Made by a program: the position numbers and the translations under genes. From assembly GCF_036170895.1 (NCBI RefSeq), contig NZ_CP108036.1, positions 4,030,001 to 4,094,000 of the forward strand: a DNA stretch of 64,000 nucleotides, in the 5' to 3' direction. Each line of letters opens with the position of its first letter. The first letter of the stretch is position 1. This stretch comes from Streptomyces erythrochromogenes. GTDB taxonomy: Bacteria; Actinomycetota; Actinomycetes; Streptomycetales; Streptomycetaceae. The notes beneath the pieces were generated by a model. It did not search any database. It had not been told where the DNA came from and saw only the letters and a program-made list of their open reading frames with translations. This document shows positions 35,296 through 42,551 of the stretch, in pieces.

Positions 35296-35937
35296 ATGAC
35301 CAGTGACGATCCGGTCCGCCGCGGCGGGCGTGAAGCGCAGCGCCGCCGCACCCGCAAGGCGATCGTCGACGCGGCGGTCCGGCTGAGCGCCGGCGGAGCG
35401 ACGCCGTCGATCGACGAGATCGCGGCCGCCGCCGACGTGTCGCGGCGCACGGTCTACGCGTACTTCCCGAGCCTCGACCACCTGCTGATCGACGCGACCG
35501 CCGGCGCGCTCAACGAGCCCCCGGTCGAGGAGGCGCTGAACGACCCCGCACTGGCCGGCGACCCCGCGGGCCGGGTGGACGCCCTCATAAGGACGCTGTT
35601 GAAGTACTCACCGCAGTCGCTCCCCCTCGGCCGCCGACTGATCCGCCTGACCGTCGACCAACCGGCAGGCGAGACTCCGGAGCCGACCGGGCCGCGCCGC
35701 GGCCCCCGCCGGATCCAGTGGCTGGAGCAGGCCTGCGAACCGCTCCGCGACACCCTGAGCCAGGAGTCGTACCAGCGGCTGATCTCTGCCCTGACCATCG
35801 TGGTCGGCTGGGAGGCGCAGATCGCCCTGCGCGACGTCCGCGGTCTCGGCCCGGAGGCCGAGGAGGAGGCCATCACCTGGGCGGCGCGCGCCCTGGTAGA
35901 GGCGGCGATCAGGGAACACGAGGCGGACAGCCCGTAA
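35296..35937 (+). CDS. TetR-family repressor
   Basis: A 213-residue TetR regulator. The N-terminal helix-turn-helix (residues about 15-60) reads RRTRKAIVDAAVRLSAGGAT, then IDEIAAAADVSRRTVYAYFP with the typical TVYxYF. The C-terminal ligand domain includes GPRRGPRRIQWLEQACEPLR and is helical. The ATG at 35296 follows GAGAGG. It is divergent from the NDH-2-like gene, its likely target. Ligand unknown. Confidence 0.92.
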   Translation: MTSDDPVRRGGREAQRRRTRKAIVDAAVRLSAGGATPSIDEIAAAADVSRRTVYAYFPSLDHLLIDATAGALNEPPVEEALNDPALAGDPAGRVDALIRTLLKYSPQSLPLGRRLIRLTVDQPAGETPEPTGPRRGPRRIQWLEQACEPLRDTLSQESYQRLISALTIVVGWEAQIALRDVRGLGPEAEEEAITWAARALVEAAIREHEADSP

Positions 35938-36160
35938 GACGACGGCTCCCCACGCCGGCCGACACCGACAGCGGACCTCGCGGAGAGCAACTGCTACTAC
36001 GGACTTCGAGGGGCAGGTTCCAGTCCCGCATGAGGGTCGTGCCGCAACGCGCCGGCCGGGACGGTACGCAGAGGTCACCAAGGGGGCCGACGAGACGGTC
36101 AGGCCACACCCGATGCCGACGGTTTCCACAGGCCAGAGCCCATTTCCAGGCTCAGGTACG

Positions 36161-36210
36161 GGGTGATTCCCAAACTCGTAGCGCGGGTTCGATTCCCGCC
36201 ACCCGCTCCA
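36161..36210 (+). pseudogene. Degenerate tRNA-Gly remnant (attachment-site-like)
   Basis: GGGTGATTCCCAAACTCG followed by TAGCGCGGGTTCGATTCCCG and CCACCCGCTCCA. The T-arm and acceptor 3' half match tRNA-Gly at 12680, with TAGCGCGGGTTCGATTCCCG identical and a near-identical CA(T/C)CCGCTC. The D-arm and 5' anticodon stem are missing, so it cannot be functional. A matching terminator follows. The rest of 35938-36459 holds no gene I can support. Confidence 0.75.
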
Positions 36211-36216
36211 CGACGA

Positions 36217-36241
36217 AGCCCCAGGTCAACGACCTGGGGCT
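36217..36241 (+). terminator. Terminator copy after tRNA remnant
   Basis: AGCCCCAGGTC-AAC-GACCTGGGGCT. The core CCCAGGTCAACGACCTGGG is the same as behind tRNA-Gly at 12763. Confidence 0.85.
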
Positions 36242-36459
36242 GGTTTGTCGTCCGGACCTCTCCGAGCCCGCGTTCCCTTCGCGTGCCTTAAGTTCCGCAA
36301 CGGGGCGTCGGATTGGACGCCGAGTGGTCACTGACGGCCTCCCTCACCACCCCTGTTCGTCCCCTCCGCCGGGTCGCTCCGGCCGGAGCAGCGAGCCGGG
36401 GAACGCTCCTGTGGACGGTGGCGGTCGCGCTGGTGCCCGTCGCGATAAGCCCCAGCCGG

Positions 36460-36936
36460 TCAGGCGTGCTCGTCCGATGGCTGCTGGGCGGGCTGGACCG
36501 ACCAGCTCGGCGGCTCGTCGTTGCCCGAGTCCTCGTCGCGCTCCGCGTCGGCGGCGGTCGCATGGATCTTGCCCGACGCGTGGTGGACCGGCGCGTATAC
36601 GGCGTAGAGCTGCAGGGTCTCGTCACCGATGTTGGTGACGTTGTGCCACGTGCCGGCGGGCACGAAGATGGCCCAGCCATCCTCGACCTCCCGGTCGAAG
36701 TCGAGTCGATCCTTCGTGCGGCCCATCTGGACGCGGCCCCGGCCTGCGTCGAGTCGTAGGAACTGGTCAGTCTCCGGGTGGGCCTCCAAGCCGATGTCCT
36801 CACCCACCGGGATCGACATGAGGGTCAACTGGAGGTACTTCCCGGACCAGGCGACCGCGCGATAGTCCGTGTTCTCGAGCGTCGCCTTCTCCAGGTCGAA
36901 GCTTTGAGGTTCCGGCCCGATGTCCTTGATGGTCAT
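36460..36936 (-). CDS. Cupin-domain protein
   Basis: A 158-residue single-domain cupin. VGEDIGLEAHPETDQFLRLD (residues about 43-62) carries the first cupin motif with His and Glu-like metal ligands. DGWAIFVPAGTWHNVTNIGD (about 85-105) is the second motif with the His. The first motif's second His is replaced by Glu/Asp. The disordered acidic C-terminus ends SDEHA. RBS GGGAGA lies before ATG 36936. The family includes many sugar isomerases and dioxygenase-like proteins; function is not fixed. Confidence 0.85.
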   Translation of the reverse strand: MTIKDIGPEPQSFDLEKATLENTDYRAVAWSGKYLQLTLMSIPVGEDIGLEAHPETDQFLRLDAGRGRVQMGRTKDRLDFDREVEDGWAIFVPAGTWHNVTNIGDETLQLYAVYAPVHHASGKIHATAADAERDEDSGNDEPPSWSVQPAQQPSDEHA

Positions 36937-37279
36937 GCTTGTCTCCCGGTCAACGAAGGCGGTACGCGGGACACGGTCGCGGTCTTGCGCCGGCCCACGT
37001 CAACATTCCCAGAGTCCTATGCCCTTCTGGCCACAAGCACGCGAGCCGCGACCGCTGAGCCCGAGCGGCCCGGTGGGCATCGGTTACCGACCATGGCGGA
37101 ACTTTCGGACCAGGACGGCTCCTCTTGCTGTCCTTCATGGAGGACGTCGACTCCCTCGACCCTGCTGCGATCGACGCGCAGCGCCACGACGCGCAGTCGA
37201 CGTGATGCGGACCTCCGCGGGGCGTGGCAGCGTGATCCGAGAGGAATCCCGTACCCCCGCGCACAAGAGGAGCGCCGTC
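36937..37279. other. Gene-free stretch with possible remnant
   Basis: About 340 nt between the cupin start and the small hydrophilic gene. One plus-strand frame near 37060-37204 reads LLLLSFMEDVDSLDPAAIDA and ends in a stop, perhaps the tail of a lost gene, but with no start and no recognisable family. Nothing else is seen. Confidence 0.4.
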
Positions 37280-37486
37280 ATGGACGGTACGCAGGACAAG
37301 CGTCAGGAGCCGGACAAGAGCCGGGGCAGCCAGGCGCAGGAACACCATCGAGCAGGTGACCCCGCGCAGCCCCGACCGGGCAGGCAAGCCCGTGAACAGG
37401 GGCGGAAGTCCGGGCAGAAGGAGAGTCCGCGGCGCCGCGAGGACGACCTGCTGCGTGAGGAGGACCTGCACGACGAGGGGCTCTGA
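37280..37486 (+). CDS. Small disordered hydrophilic protein
   Basis: A 68-residue highly charged protein, MDGTQDKRQEPDKSRGSQAQ to the acidic end EEDLHDEGL. No hydrophobic core, so probably intrinsically disordered; such proteins accompany stress genes in Streptomyces. RBS GAGGAG lies 7 nt before ATG 37280. Function unknown. Confidence 0.65.
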   Translation: MDGTQDKRQEPDKSRGSQAQEHHRAGDPAQPRPGRQAREQGRKSGQKESPRRREDDLLREEDLHDEGL

Positions 37487-37531
37487 CCAGGGGCGCCGCA
37501 CGCCCGGAGCACCGGTCGCCGTGGATCGGGG

Positions 37532-38029
37532 TCAGCCGTCGGCGGCGACGTCGTCCCCGGGTTCGGGCGTGGTGGCGACGAGTATCTGAGCGGCCTGCGT
37601 GATGTTGTCGGCGCGGACGGCGCTGGCCATCGCTTCGCGGGCGGCGTCGGTGGCGGTGTCCGGCGGAACCACCAGCAGGGCGAAGTGGTCGTTGTGGCCG
37701 CGCGTGATGAGCACGGTGTCGTCGCCGACCGGATCCGGGTCGAGGTGCACGACCCGGCCGTCGACGACCAGGCGGGCCGGGAGGCCGTTCCAGGCGGACG
37801 CGTCCACGCCCACCCGGGTGATCGGGCCGAGGTGCCCGGTCAGGACACTGATCAGCGCAGGCAACTCGGTTTCGATGTCGCGGGTCCGCGGCCACCAGGC
37901 GCCGTCGAGGAGCCCCTCCCGGGAATGCGTGGTCTCCAGCCGCAGCACGGCCGCGCCCGGCCGGATCGCATGGTGGATCGCGTCCGGCAGGAGCAGTGGG
38001 GGCGTGTGGGGGGTCTCGGAGTCAGCCAT
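37532..38029 (-). CDS. DUF5994-family protein (minus-strand copy)
   Basis: A 165-residue protein containing LLDGAWWPRTRDIETELPAL (residues about 40-60), the hallmark of DUF5994, and the HFALLVVPPDTATDAAREAM block. It resembles the 191-residue protein at 38310 in both blocks (LDGAWWPYSRDLEAELPAL and LLVVPPETAP). Cytoplasmic, no catalytic motif. The two genes are divergent, 280 nt apart. The family is actinobacterial and uncharacterised. Confidence 0.8.
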   Translation of the reverse strand: MADSETPHTPPLLLPDAIHHAIRPGAAVLRLETTHSREGLLDGAWWPRTRDIETELPALISVLTGHLGPITRVGVDASAWNGLPARLVVDGRVVHLDPDPVGDDTVLITRGHNDHFALLVVPPDTATDAAREAMASAVRADNITQAAQILVATTPEPGDDVAADG

Positions 38030-38309
38030 GTGGGTTCACCCGTCCAGGGGCTGCGGCCGTACTGCGTCGCAGGTCGGCACCGGTGCCGTTCGGACGACGT
38101 CCGCAGACCGGTGGTCCTTTCACGGTACTCCCGCCGCCCCCACCACCGCCCGTCGGAAAATACCTGGTCAGAAGGCCCGAACCGAGCTGAACAGGCGTAC
38201 AGTGAAAGCACCGGGAGTACTTCGCACACCGGCTTTCACGCGGGTGTCATTTCCGGCGATCGCCTAAAAACCGGGCTGCCGACGGGCAGTCCGGGGGCAG
38301 GTCCACACC

Positions 38310-38885
38310 ATGACCACCACCCTTGACCGGACCGAGCCCCGCGACCTCGCCGCAGAGCCCCCGGTCCGCTTGTCCCTCACCCCCAGAACCACGCTCGCCG
38401 GCCAGCTCGACGGGGCCTGGTGGCCCTACTCCCGCGACCTCGAAGCCGAGCTCCCGGCGCTCGCCGCCGCCCTGGAGGCACCCTGGGGCCGCGTCACCCG
38501 CGTCACCGTGAATCCCGCCCGCTGGCCCGTCGTACCGCACACGGTCGCCGCGTGCGGGCGCGTGCTGCACGTGGGCTGGTTCACCGAACAGGACCCCGAC
38601 AAGCTGATCCTGCTCTCCTACACCATCGGCCGCTGGGACCTCCTCGTCGTCCCGCCCGAGACCGCACCCGCGGCTGCGGCCCGCCTGATGACCGCCGCGG
38701 CGATCCCGGGCAGCGTCCTCACCGCGGGCGTCCTGATGGCCAACGAAGCCGTCATCGGACGCGGCGCCCGCGACGCACGCCGCCGGGAAGCCGCCTGGGA
38801 GGACGAGGGCGGGGCCTGCATGACCACCTTCGGGGAGCCGTTCGGACGAAGCGCCCTCCCGCTGTCCGCGAACGGCTGGAGGTGA
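38310..38885 (+). CDS. DUF5994-family protein (plus-strand copy)
   Basis: A 191-residue protein beginning MTTTLDRTEPRDLAAEPPVR. The core GQLDGAWWPYSRDLEAELPA, VTVNPARWPVVPHTVAACGR and RWDLLVVPPETAPAAAARLM match the neighbour at 37532. The C-terminal 35 residues, ending SALPLSANGWR, are absent from it. It overlaps or abuts the following small membrane protein gene. Function unknown; many Streptomyces have DUF5994 genes near regulators. Confidence 0.82.
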   Translation: MTTTLDRTEPRDLAAEPPVRLSLTPRTTLAGQLDGAWWPYSRDLEAELPALAAALEAPWGRVTRVTVNPARWPVVPHTVAACGRVLHVGWFTEQDPDKLILLSYTIGRWDLLVVPPETAPAAAARLMTAAAIPGSVLTAGVLMANEAVIGRGARDARRREAAWEDEGGACMTTFGEPFGRSALPLSANGWR

Positions 38886-38890
38886 GCTCC

Positions 38891-39079
38891 GTGGAGACCC
38901 TCGTCCTCATCGCCGTGATCGTCCTCGCGATCGCCGTCGGCATGCGCTGGATCCACCTGCTCAACGCCCAGCACGACGCGCGGATCTCGGCCTACCGCTT
39001 CAGCGAACCCATGCCGAGACCTCCCGGCCTGCCCGGCAACACCGGTCGTCGGGGCCGACACACGGATGCCGACCGTTGA
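38891..39079 (+). CDS. Small single-helix membrane protein
   Basis: A 62-residue protein with one membrane helix (ETLVLIAVIVLAIAVGMRWI, residues 2-21) and a basic tail ending RHTDADR. The GTG at 38891 is chosen because GGAGG lies 8 nt before it; an earlier in-frame GTG at 38882 sits only 1 nt from that site and overlaps the preceding stop. Function unknown. Confidence 0.6.
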   Translation: METLVLIAVIVLAIAVGMRWIHLLNAQHDARISAYRFSEPMPRPPGLPGNTGRRGRHTDADR

Positions 39080-39135
39080 GGAACTCCTCCTCCGATCAGC
39101 GGCCTTGAGCCCACTGCGAAGGGAACCACGCCCAC

Positions 39136-39414
39136 GTGAAGTCCATCGAGACCCGGACCGGGACCGAAACACTGCCGTCGCTCGGGCACGCCGAGGTACG
39201 GATCATCGCGCACACCCCCGAAGCCGCCCGAGCCGTCGCGGAAGCCCTCCGCGGCTGCTTCGCCGGAGCGGAACAGCGCAGCTATCCCGGCCTCGACGGC
39301 GCCACCCGCCTCCACCTCACCGTGGACACGGCGACCCCCGCCGGCCCTGCCGGCTCACGGCAGTCCGCCATCGGGACCCCCGCCGGCATCGGCGCACACT
39401 CCGACGAGATCTGA
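39136..39414 (+). CDS. Hypothetical protein
   Basis: A 92-residue protein from GTG 39136, MKSIETRTGTETLPSLGHAE. It contains VRIIAHTPEAARAVAEALRG and SYPGLDGATRLHLTVDT, which read as an alternating beta-alpha-beta fold of ferredoxin-like size. No active-site motif. It lies in a short plus-strand row of small genes (DUF5994, membrane protein, this, winged helix), probably cotranscribed. Confidence 0.6.
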   Translation: MKSIETRTGTETLPSLGHAEVRIIAHTPEAARAVAEALRGCFAGAEQRSYPGLDGATRLHLTVDTATPAGPAGSRQSAIGTPAGIGAHSDEI

Positions 39415-39475
39415 GCAGCGGAGACCGGCCCCGGAGCCCGCCGCACACTCCACACCCACACGAAAGGACGCGGTC

Positions 39476-39787
39476 ATGGCCACGCTGCGCGAACGCAAGA
39501 CCTACCGCGACCAGGTGCTCCGGGTCCTGTACGAAGCCGTCGAAGGCAACCGCCTCCTCGGCATCACGGGATCGCAGTTGCGGCGCGACCTCCACGTGCC
39601 GGAACAGGACTTGGCCGCCGCCTGCACCTACCTGGCCGGCGAGGGACTGATCACCGTCGACTGGGAACCCGGCAACACCCCCGCGATGGTCACTCTCACC
39701 CACGAGGGAATCCGGCACATGGAGGCCGAGGAGGAAGGGACCCCGCAGGCGGTGCCGGGCGCCGACGGCCCGGCGCGATCGGCATGA
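39476..39787 (+). CDS. Winged-helix-like small protein
   Basis: A 103-residue protein, MATLRERKTYRDQVLRVLYE. Residues about 25-75 (LLGITGSQLRRDLHVPEQDL then AAACTYLAGEGLITVDWEPG) fit a winged helix-turn-helix of MarR/DUF type, followed by VTLTHEGIRHMEAEEEG. It has RBS AAAGGA. Probably a DNA-binding protein, though no regulon is evident. The stop codon runs into the 9-bp tandem repeat. Confidence 0.72.
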   Translation: MATLRERKTYRDQVLRVLYEAVEGNRLLGITGSQLRRDLHVPEQDLAAACTYLAGEGLITVDWEPGNTPAMVTLTHEGIRHMEAEEEGTPQAVPGADGPARSA

Positions 39788-39821
39788 TCGACGGGATCGA
39801 CGGGATCGACGGGATCGACGG
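39786..39821. repeat. 9-bp tandem repeat, GATCGACGG x4
   Basis: Four perfect copies of GATCGACGG followed by GACC. It lies between the stop codons of convergent genes. Probably a slippage-prone microsatellite. Confidence 0.9.
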
Positions 39822-39847
39822 GACCTGCGTGACCGACGGGACGACCG

Positions 39848-41116
39848 CTAGATGCGGGCGAACTTCTCGGTCTGGTGGGCGAACTCCTGGGCCATGGCCG
39901 CGCTGACCGTGGGCCTGGTGCCGCCGATCGTGCGCAGGTAGTCCTCCGTGGTGGGGCGGGCCCGGGCTCCGGTGTCGAAGGTGCGCTCGAACTGGACCTG
40001 GGAGACGGTGCGCGCGACATGGGCGATGTCGGCAGGAGTGAACCCCTCGCTGGCGGACGCCAGCGCCTGGCTGTCGGCCTCCGCGCCCGCCCGGGTCAGA
40101 TAGCTCTCCCACAACGCGGTCCGCGCGCGGTCGTCGGGCGGGCCGATCGGCAGCACGTAGTCGAAACGGCCGTGCCGCAGGAACGCGGAGTCGAGCGTGG
40201 TCACGTCGTTCGTGGCGCAGACGAGCAGCCGTCCGTCCTGGCCCCGGAACCGGACGATCGCCTTGAGCAGTTCGTTGACGACGCCGACGGCGGTCGCGTC
40301 CGCGCCGCTCCGGGTCCCCGCGATCTCCTCCACCTCGTCGATGAAGACCAGGACGTGATCGAGGCGGGCGATCTCGTCGAAGCGCCGGTTCAGTCCGCTC
40401 GCCAGGCCGTACTCGGCGGCCAGCCGGGCGGGGAACAGTTCGAGGAAGGGCCATCCCAGACGGCTGGCGATCGCGTGCGCGAACGTGCTCTTGCCCGTTC
40501 CGGGCGGGCCGAACAGCATCACCGCCCGCGGCAGTTCCACCCCGTGCTGGGCGGCCATTTCGGGGTGGGCCAGTGGCAGGACCAGGCGCCGCTCGATGAG
40601 CTCCTTCTCCTTCTGCATGCCCGCGACCTTCCGCCACAGTCCCCCGGGCGGCAGCTCGGCGCCCAGCGAAGCGAGCATGCCGACCGCCTGCGGGGTCACC
40701 CGCCCGCGCTTCTCGAAGAAGACCAGGCCGGGCCGGGCGCCGAAGCCGCAGTTGTGCAGGGCGGTGGCACCGGTCTCACCGTCGGGCAGGACAGCGTGGA
40801 CCGTGCGGACACCACCGGCGAACAGCCGGTCTTCGAGGGCCGTGATCAGGTCGCTGCCCAGCCCCCGGTGCCGCCAGGCCGGCGCCATGCTGATGCGCAG
40901 GATCCACGCCCGGTCACCCTCCACCCTGCTCACGGCAGCGCCGACGACCTCCTCGTCCGCGGTGGCCACCACCGCCGGGTGGAGGGCCTGGAGGGCCGCC
41001 ACGGTGTCCGAGAGCGGAAAGAGCGGTGACTCTTCGGCCGTGCCGCTCTCGGCGTCGACTCGGAGCACCGCTTCGAGATCGTCCTGGGTGTAGTCCCTGA
41101 CACGCCACCCCGTCAT
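39848..41116 (-). CDS. GNAT acetyltransferase-AAA+ ATPase fusion
   Basis: A 422-residue fusion. The N-terminal GNAT domain (residues about 1-150) has MTGWRVRDYTQDDLEAVLRV and the acetyl-CoA site ISMAPAWRHRGLGSDLITAL (about 70-90). The AAA+ domain (about 170-420) has Walker A MLFGPPGTGKSTFAHAIASR (about 203), Walker B VFIDEVEEIAG (about 255), sensor 1 LLVCATNDVTTLD, the arginine finger region FLRHGRFDYVLPIG and a C-terminal lid SEGFTPADIAHVARTV. The ATG at 41116 is chosen because an upstream Arg/Pro-rich extension has no RBS. The ATPase resembles Spastin/FtsH-like AAA, and it may remodel an acetylated partner. Confidence 0.88.
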   Translation of the reverse strand: MTGWRVRDYTQDDLEAVLRVDAESGTAEESPLFPLSDTVAALQALHPAVVATADEEVVGAAVSRVEGDRAWILRISMAPAWRHRGLGSDLITALEDRLFAGGVRTVHAVLPDGETGATALHNCGFGARPGLVFFEKRGRVTPQAVGMLASLGAELPPGGLWRKVAGMQKEKELIERRLVLPLAHPEMAAQHGVELPRAVMLFGPPGTGKSTFAHAIASRLGWPFLELFPARLAAEYGLASGLNRRFDEIARLDHVLVFIDEVEEIAGTRSGADATAVGVVNELLKAIVRFRGQDGRLLVCATNDVTTLDSAFLRHGRFDYVLPIGPPDDRARTALWESYLTRAGAEADSQALASASEGFTPADIAHVARTVSQVQFERTFDTGARARPTTEDYLRTIGGTRPTVSAAMAQEFAHQTEKFARI

Positions 41117-41227
41117 GGTCAGCTCCGCGTGTTCGGCCGTACTCCCATCATCGGCCGACGCGAGCCGGGGCGCGCGCGGCGGCGGCCGCGGCCTCCGTCC
41201 GCCGGGGCGCACGCGGTCGACGAACAC

Positions 41228-41258
41228 GGCAGGCCCAGGTCGGTGACCTGGGCCTGCC
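41228..41258 (-). terminator. Terminator of the biosynthetic operon
   Basis: Perfect 14-bp stem GGCAGGCCCAGGTC / GACCTGGGCCTGCC with loop GGT, 16 nt after the MFS stop on the minus strand. Confidence 0.9.
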
Positions 41259-41273
41259 GGCGCGGCGGGCGGG

Positions 41274-42551
41274 TCAGCCCACCGCGACCGCAGCCGAGGG
41301 CCGGGCCTCCCCCCGTACGGGTCCCGCCTCCGTTGCGGTGGTCGTCCGCGGCCGGTGGTGGCGGGCCACCACGAGGCCGCCCAGCGCGAAGAGCGTCATG
41401 GTCGCCGCCACGCTCCAGAACCCGGCGCCGAGCGAGCCGGCGGCGAAGTGGCCCACGACCGGCATGAGGGCCGCCGTGCCCAGGCCGATGGCGAGCAGCC
41501 GCAGTGACGCCATCTTGGCCTTGTCGCCCTCGGCCGCGTACTGCTGGAGCGAGGTCAACAGCCAGGTGAGGCTGTTGAGGTTGGCGAATCCCGCCAGGAA
41601 GAAGGCGGCGAAGTGGACCGCGCCCGTCCCGCTCAGCGCCAGCATGGCGGCCGCCGCGGCCTGGCCGAGCAGCCACACCGGCAGCAGGCGCTGCGAGACG
41701 AGGTACCGGGTCAGGAACGAGGCGCTGATCATTCCGGCCGCGAAGGTGGCCTCCAGCGCCGCCACGTACCATCCCCGGCCCCCGTGGAACTCGGCGGTCA
41801 GGGGGATGACCAGGGTGCTCAGGCCCTGGGCGAAGAGGAAGTCCCCGCCGCACAGCACGATCATGAGGAAGACGGTCCGGTCGTCCCGGTGGCGGACCAG
41901 CATCCGCCGCCACTCGCCCACGGTGCCCGCCACGGCCCGGGCCAGCCGGCGCGCGGAGACGGGCGGATTGCCCTCGTCGGCCGTCAGACGCATCCGGCTC
42001 ACCATGAGGGCGCAGCACAGCGACATCAGGACGTCGATCGCCAGGGCCTGCTCGGCGGTGCCCCAGGTCAGGATCAGGCCGAGGAGGGCCATCCCGCTCA
42101 GCGCCCCGGCCTGGAAGGCCACACCGATCATGCTGTTGAAGCGGGTGGCGTGGTCCTGGGCCACGTGGTGCGCGGTCAGCTTGAACAGCGCCGACCGCTC
42201 GACGTTGTCGAAGACGGCCAGCAGCGCCGACGCCGCCACGATCCAGGGCACCGCGTCGTTGCCCGGCATCAGGGCCGCGACGCCCACGATCAGCGCGACG
42301 GTACCTGCCCGGCCCAGCCCGCAGAGCGCGTACACCCGCTTGGAGTCGAGGGCGTCGACCAGCGGACCGCACACCGGCAGGACGCACAGGGCCGCCACGC
42401 CCTGGAGGGTCAGCACGAACGCGAAGGCGGCCGGGCTGCCGGTACGGCCGTACAGCAGCTGCCCCATGGCGAGCGTGTGGATGCCGACACCGACGCTGGA
42501 GAGGGTGATCACGCCCAGCATGGTGCGCGCGACCCGGTCGTTCCTGAGCAT
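41274..42551 (-). CDS. MFS exporter, last gene of the biosynthetic operon
   Basis: A 425-residue major facilitator protein of the MFS_1/enterobactin-exporter-like class, with about 11-12 hydrophobic helices. GVITLSSVGVGIHTLAMGQL is helix 1; PVCGPLVDALDSKRVYALCG is the helix 2-3 loop motif (G-x-x-x-D). The C-terminus is Arg/Ala-rich and disordered. ATG 42551 overlaps the ligase stop by one base (TGATG). By position it most likely exports the operon's product and may give self-resistance. Confidence 0.88.
   Translation of the reverse strand: MLRNDRVARTMLGVITLSSVGVGIHTLAMGQLLYGRTGSPAAFAFVLTLQGVAALCVLPVCGPLVDALDSKRVYALCGLGRAGTVALIVGVAALMPGNDAVPWIVAASALLAVFDNVERSALFKLTAHHVAQDHATRFNSMIGVAFQAGALSGMALLGLILTWGTAEQALAIDVLMSLCCALMVSRMRLTADEGNPPVSARRLARAVAGTVGEWRRMLVRHRDDRTVFLMIVLCGGDFLFAQGLSTLVIPLTAEFHGGRGWYVAALEATFAAGMISASFLTRYLVSQRLLPVWLLGQAAAAAMLALSGTGAVHFAAFFLAGFANLNSLTWLLTSLQQYAAEGDKAKMASLRLLAIGLGTAALMPVVGHFAAGSLGAGFWSVAATMTLFALGGLVVARHHRPRTTTATEAGPVRGEARPSAAVAVG

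Noticed and set aside
36161..36210. Functional second tRNA-Gly
   Set aside because: No D-arm and no 5' anticodon stem can be folded.
37060..37204. C-terminal piece of a protein (LLLLSFMEDVDSLDP)
   Set aside because: No start, no recognisable family and only about 48 codons; noted under the gene-free stretch only.
39786..39821. Coding of a DPV-repeat protein on the minus strand
   Set aside because: It is a simple 9-bp tandem repeat between convergent stop codons; no start or family.
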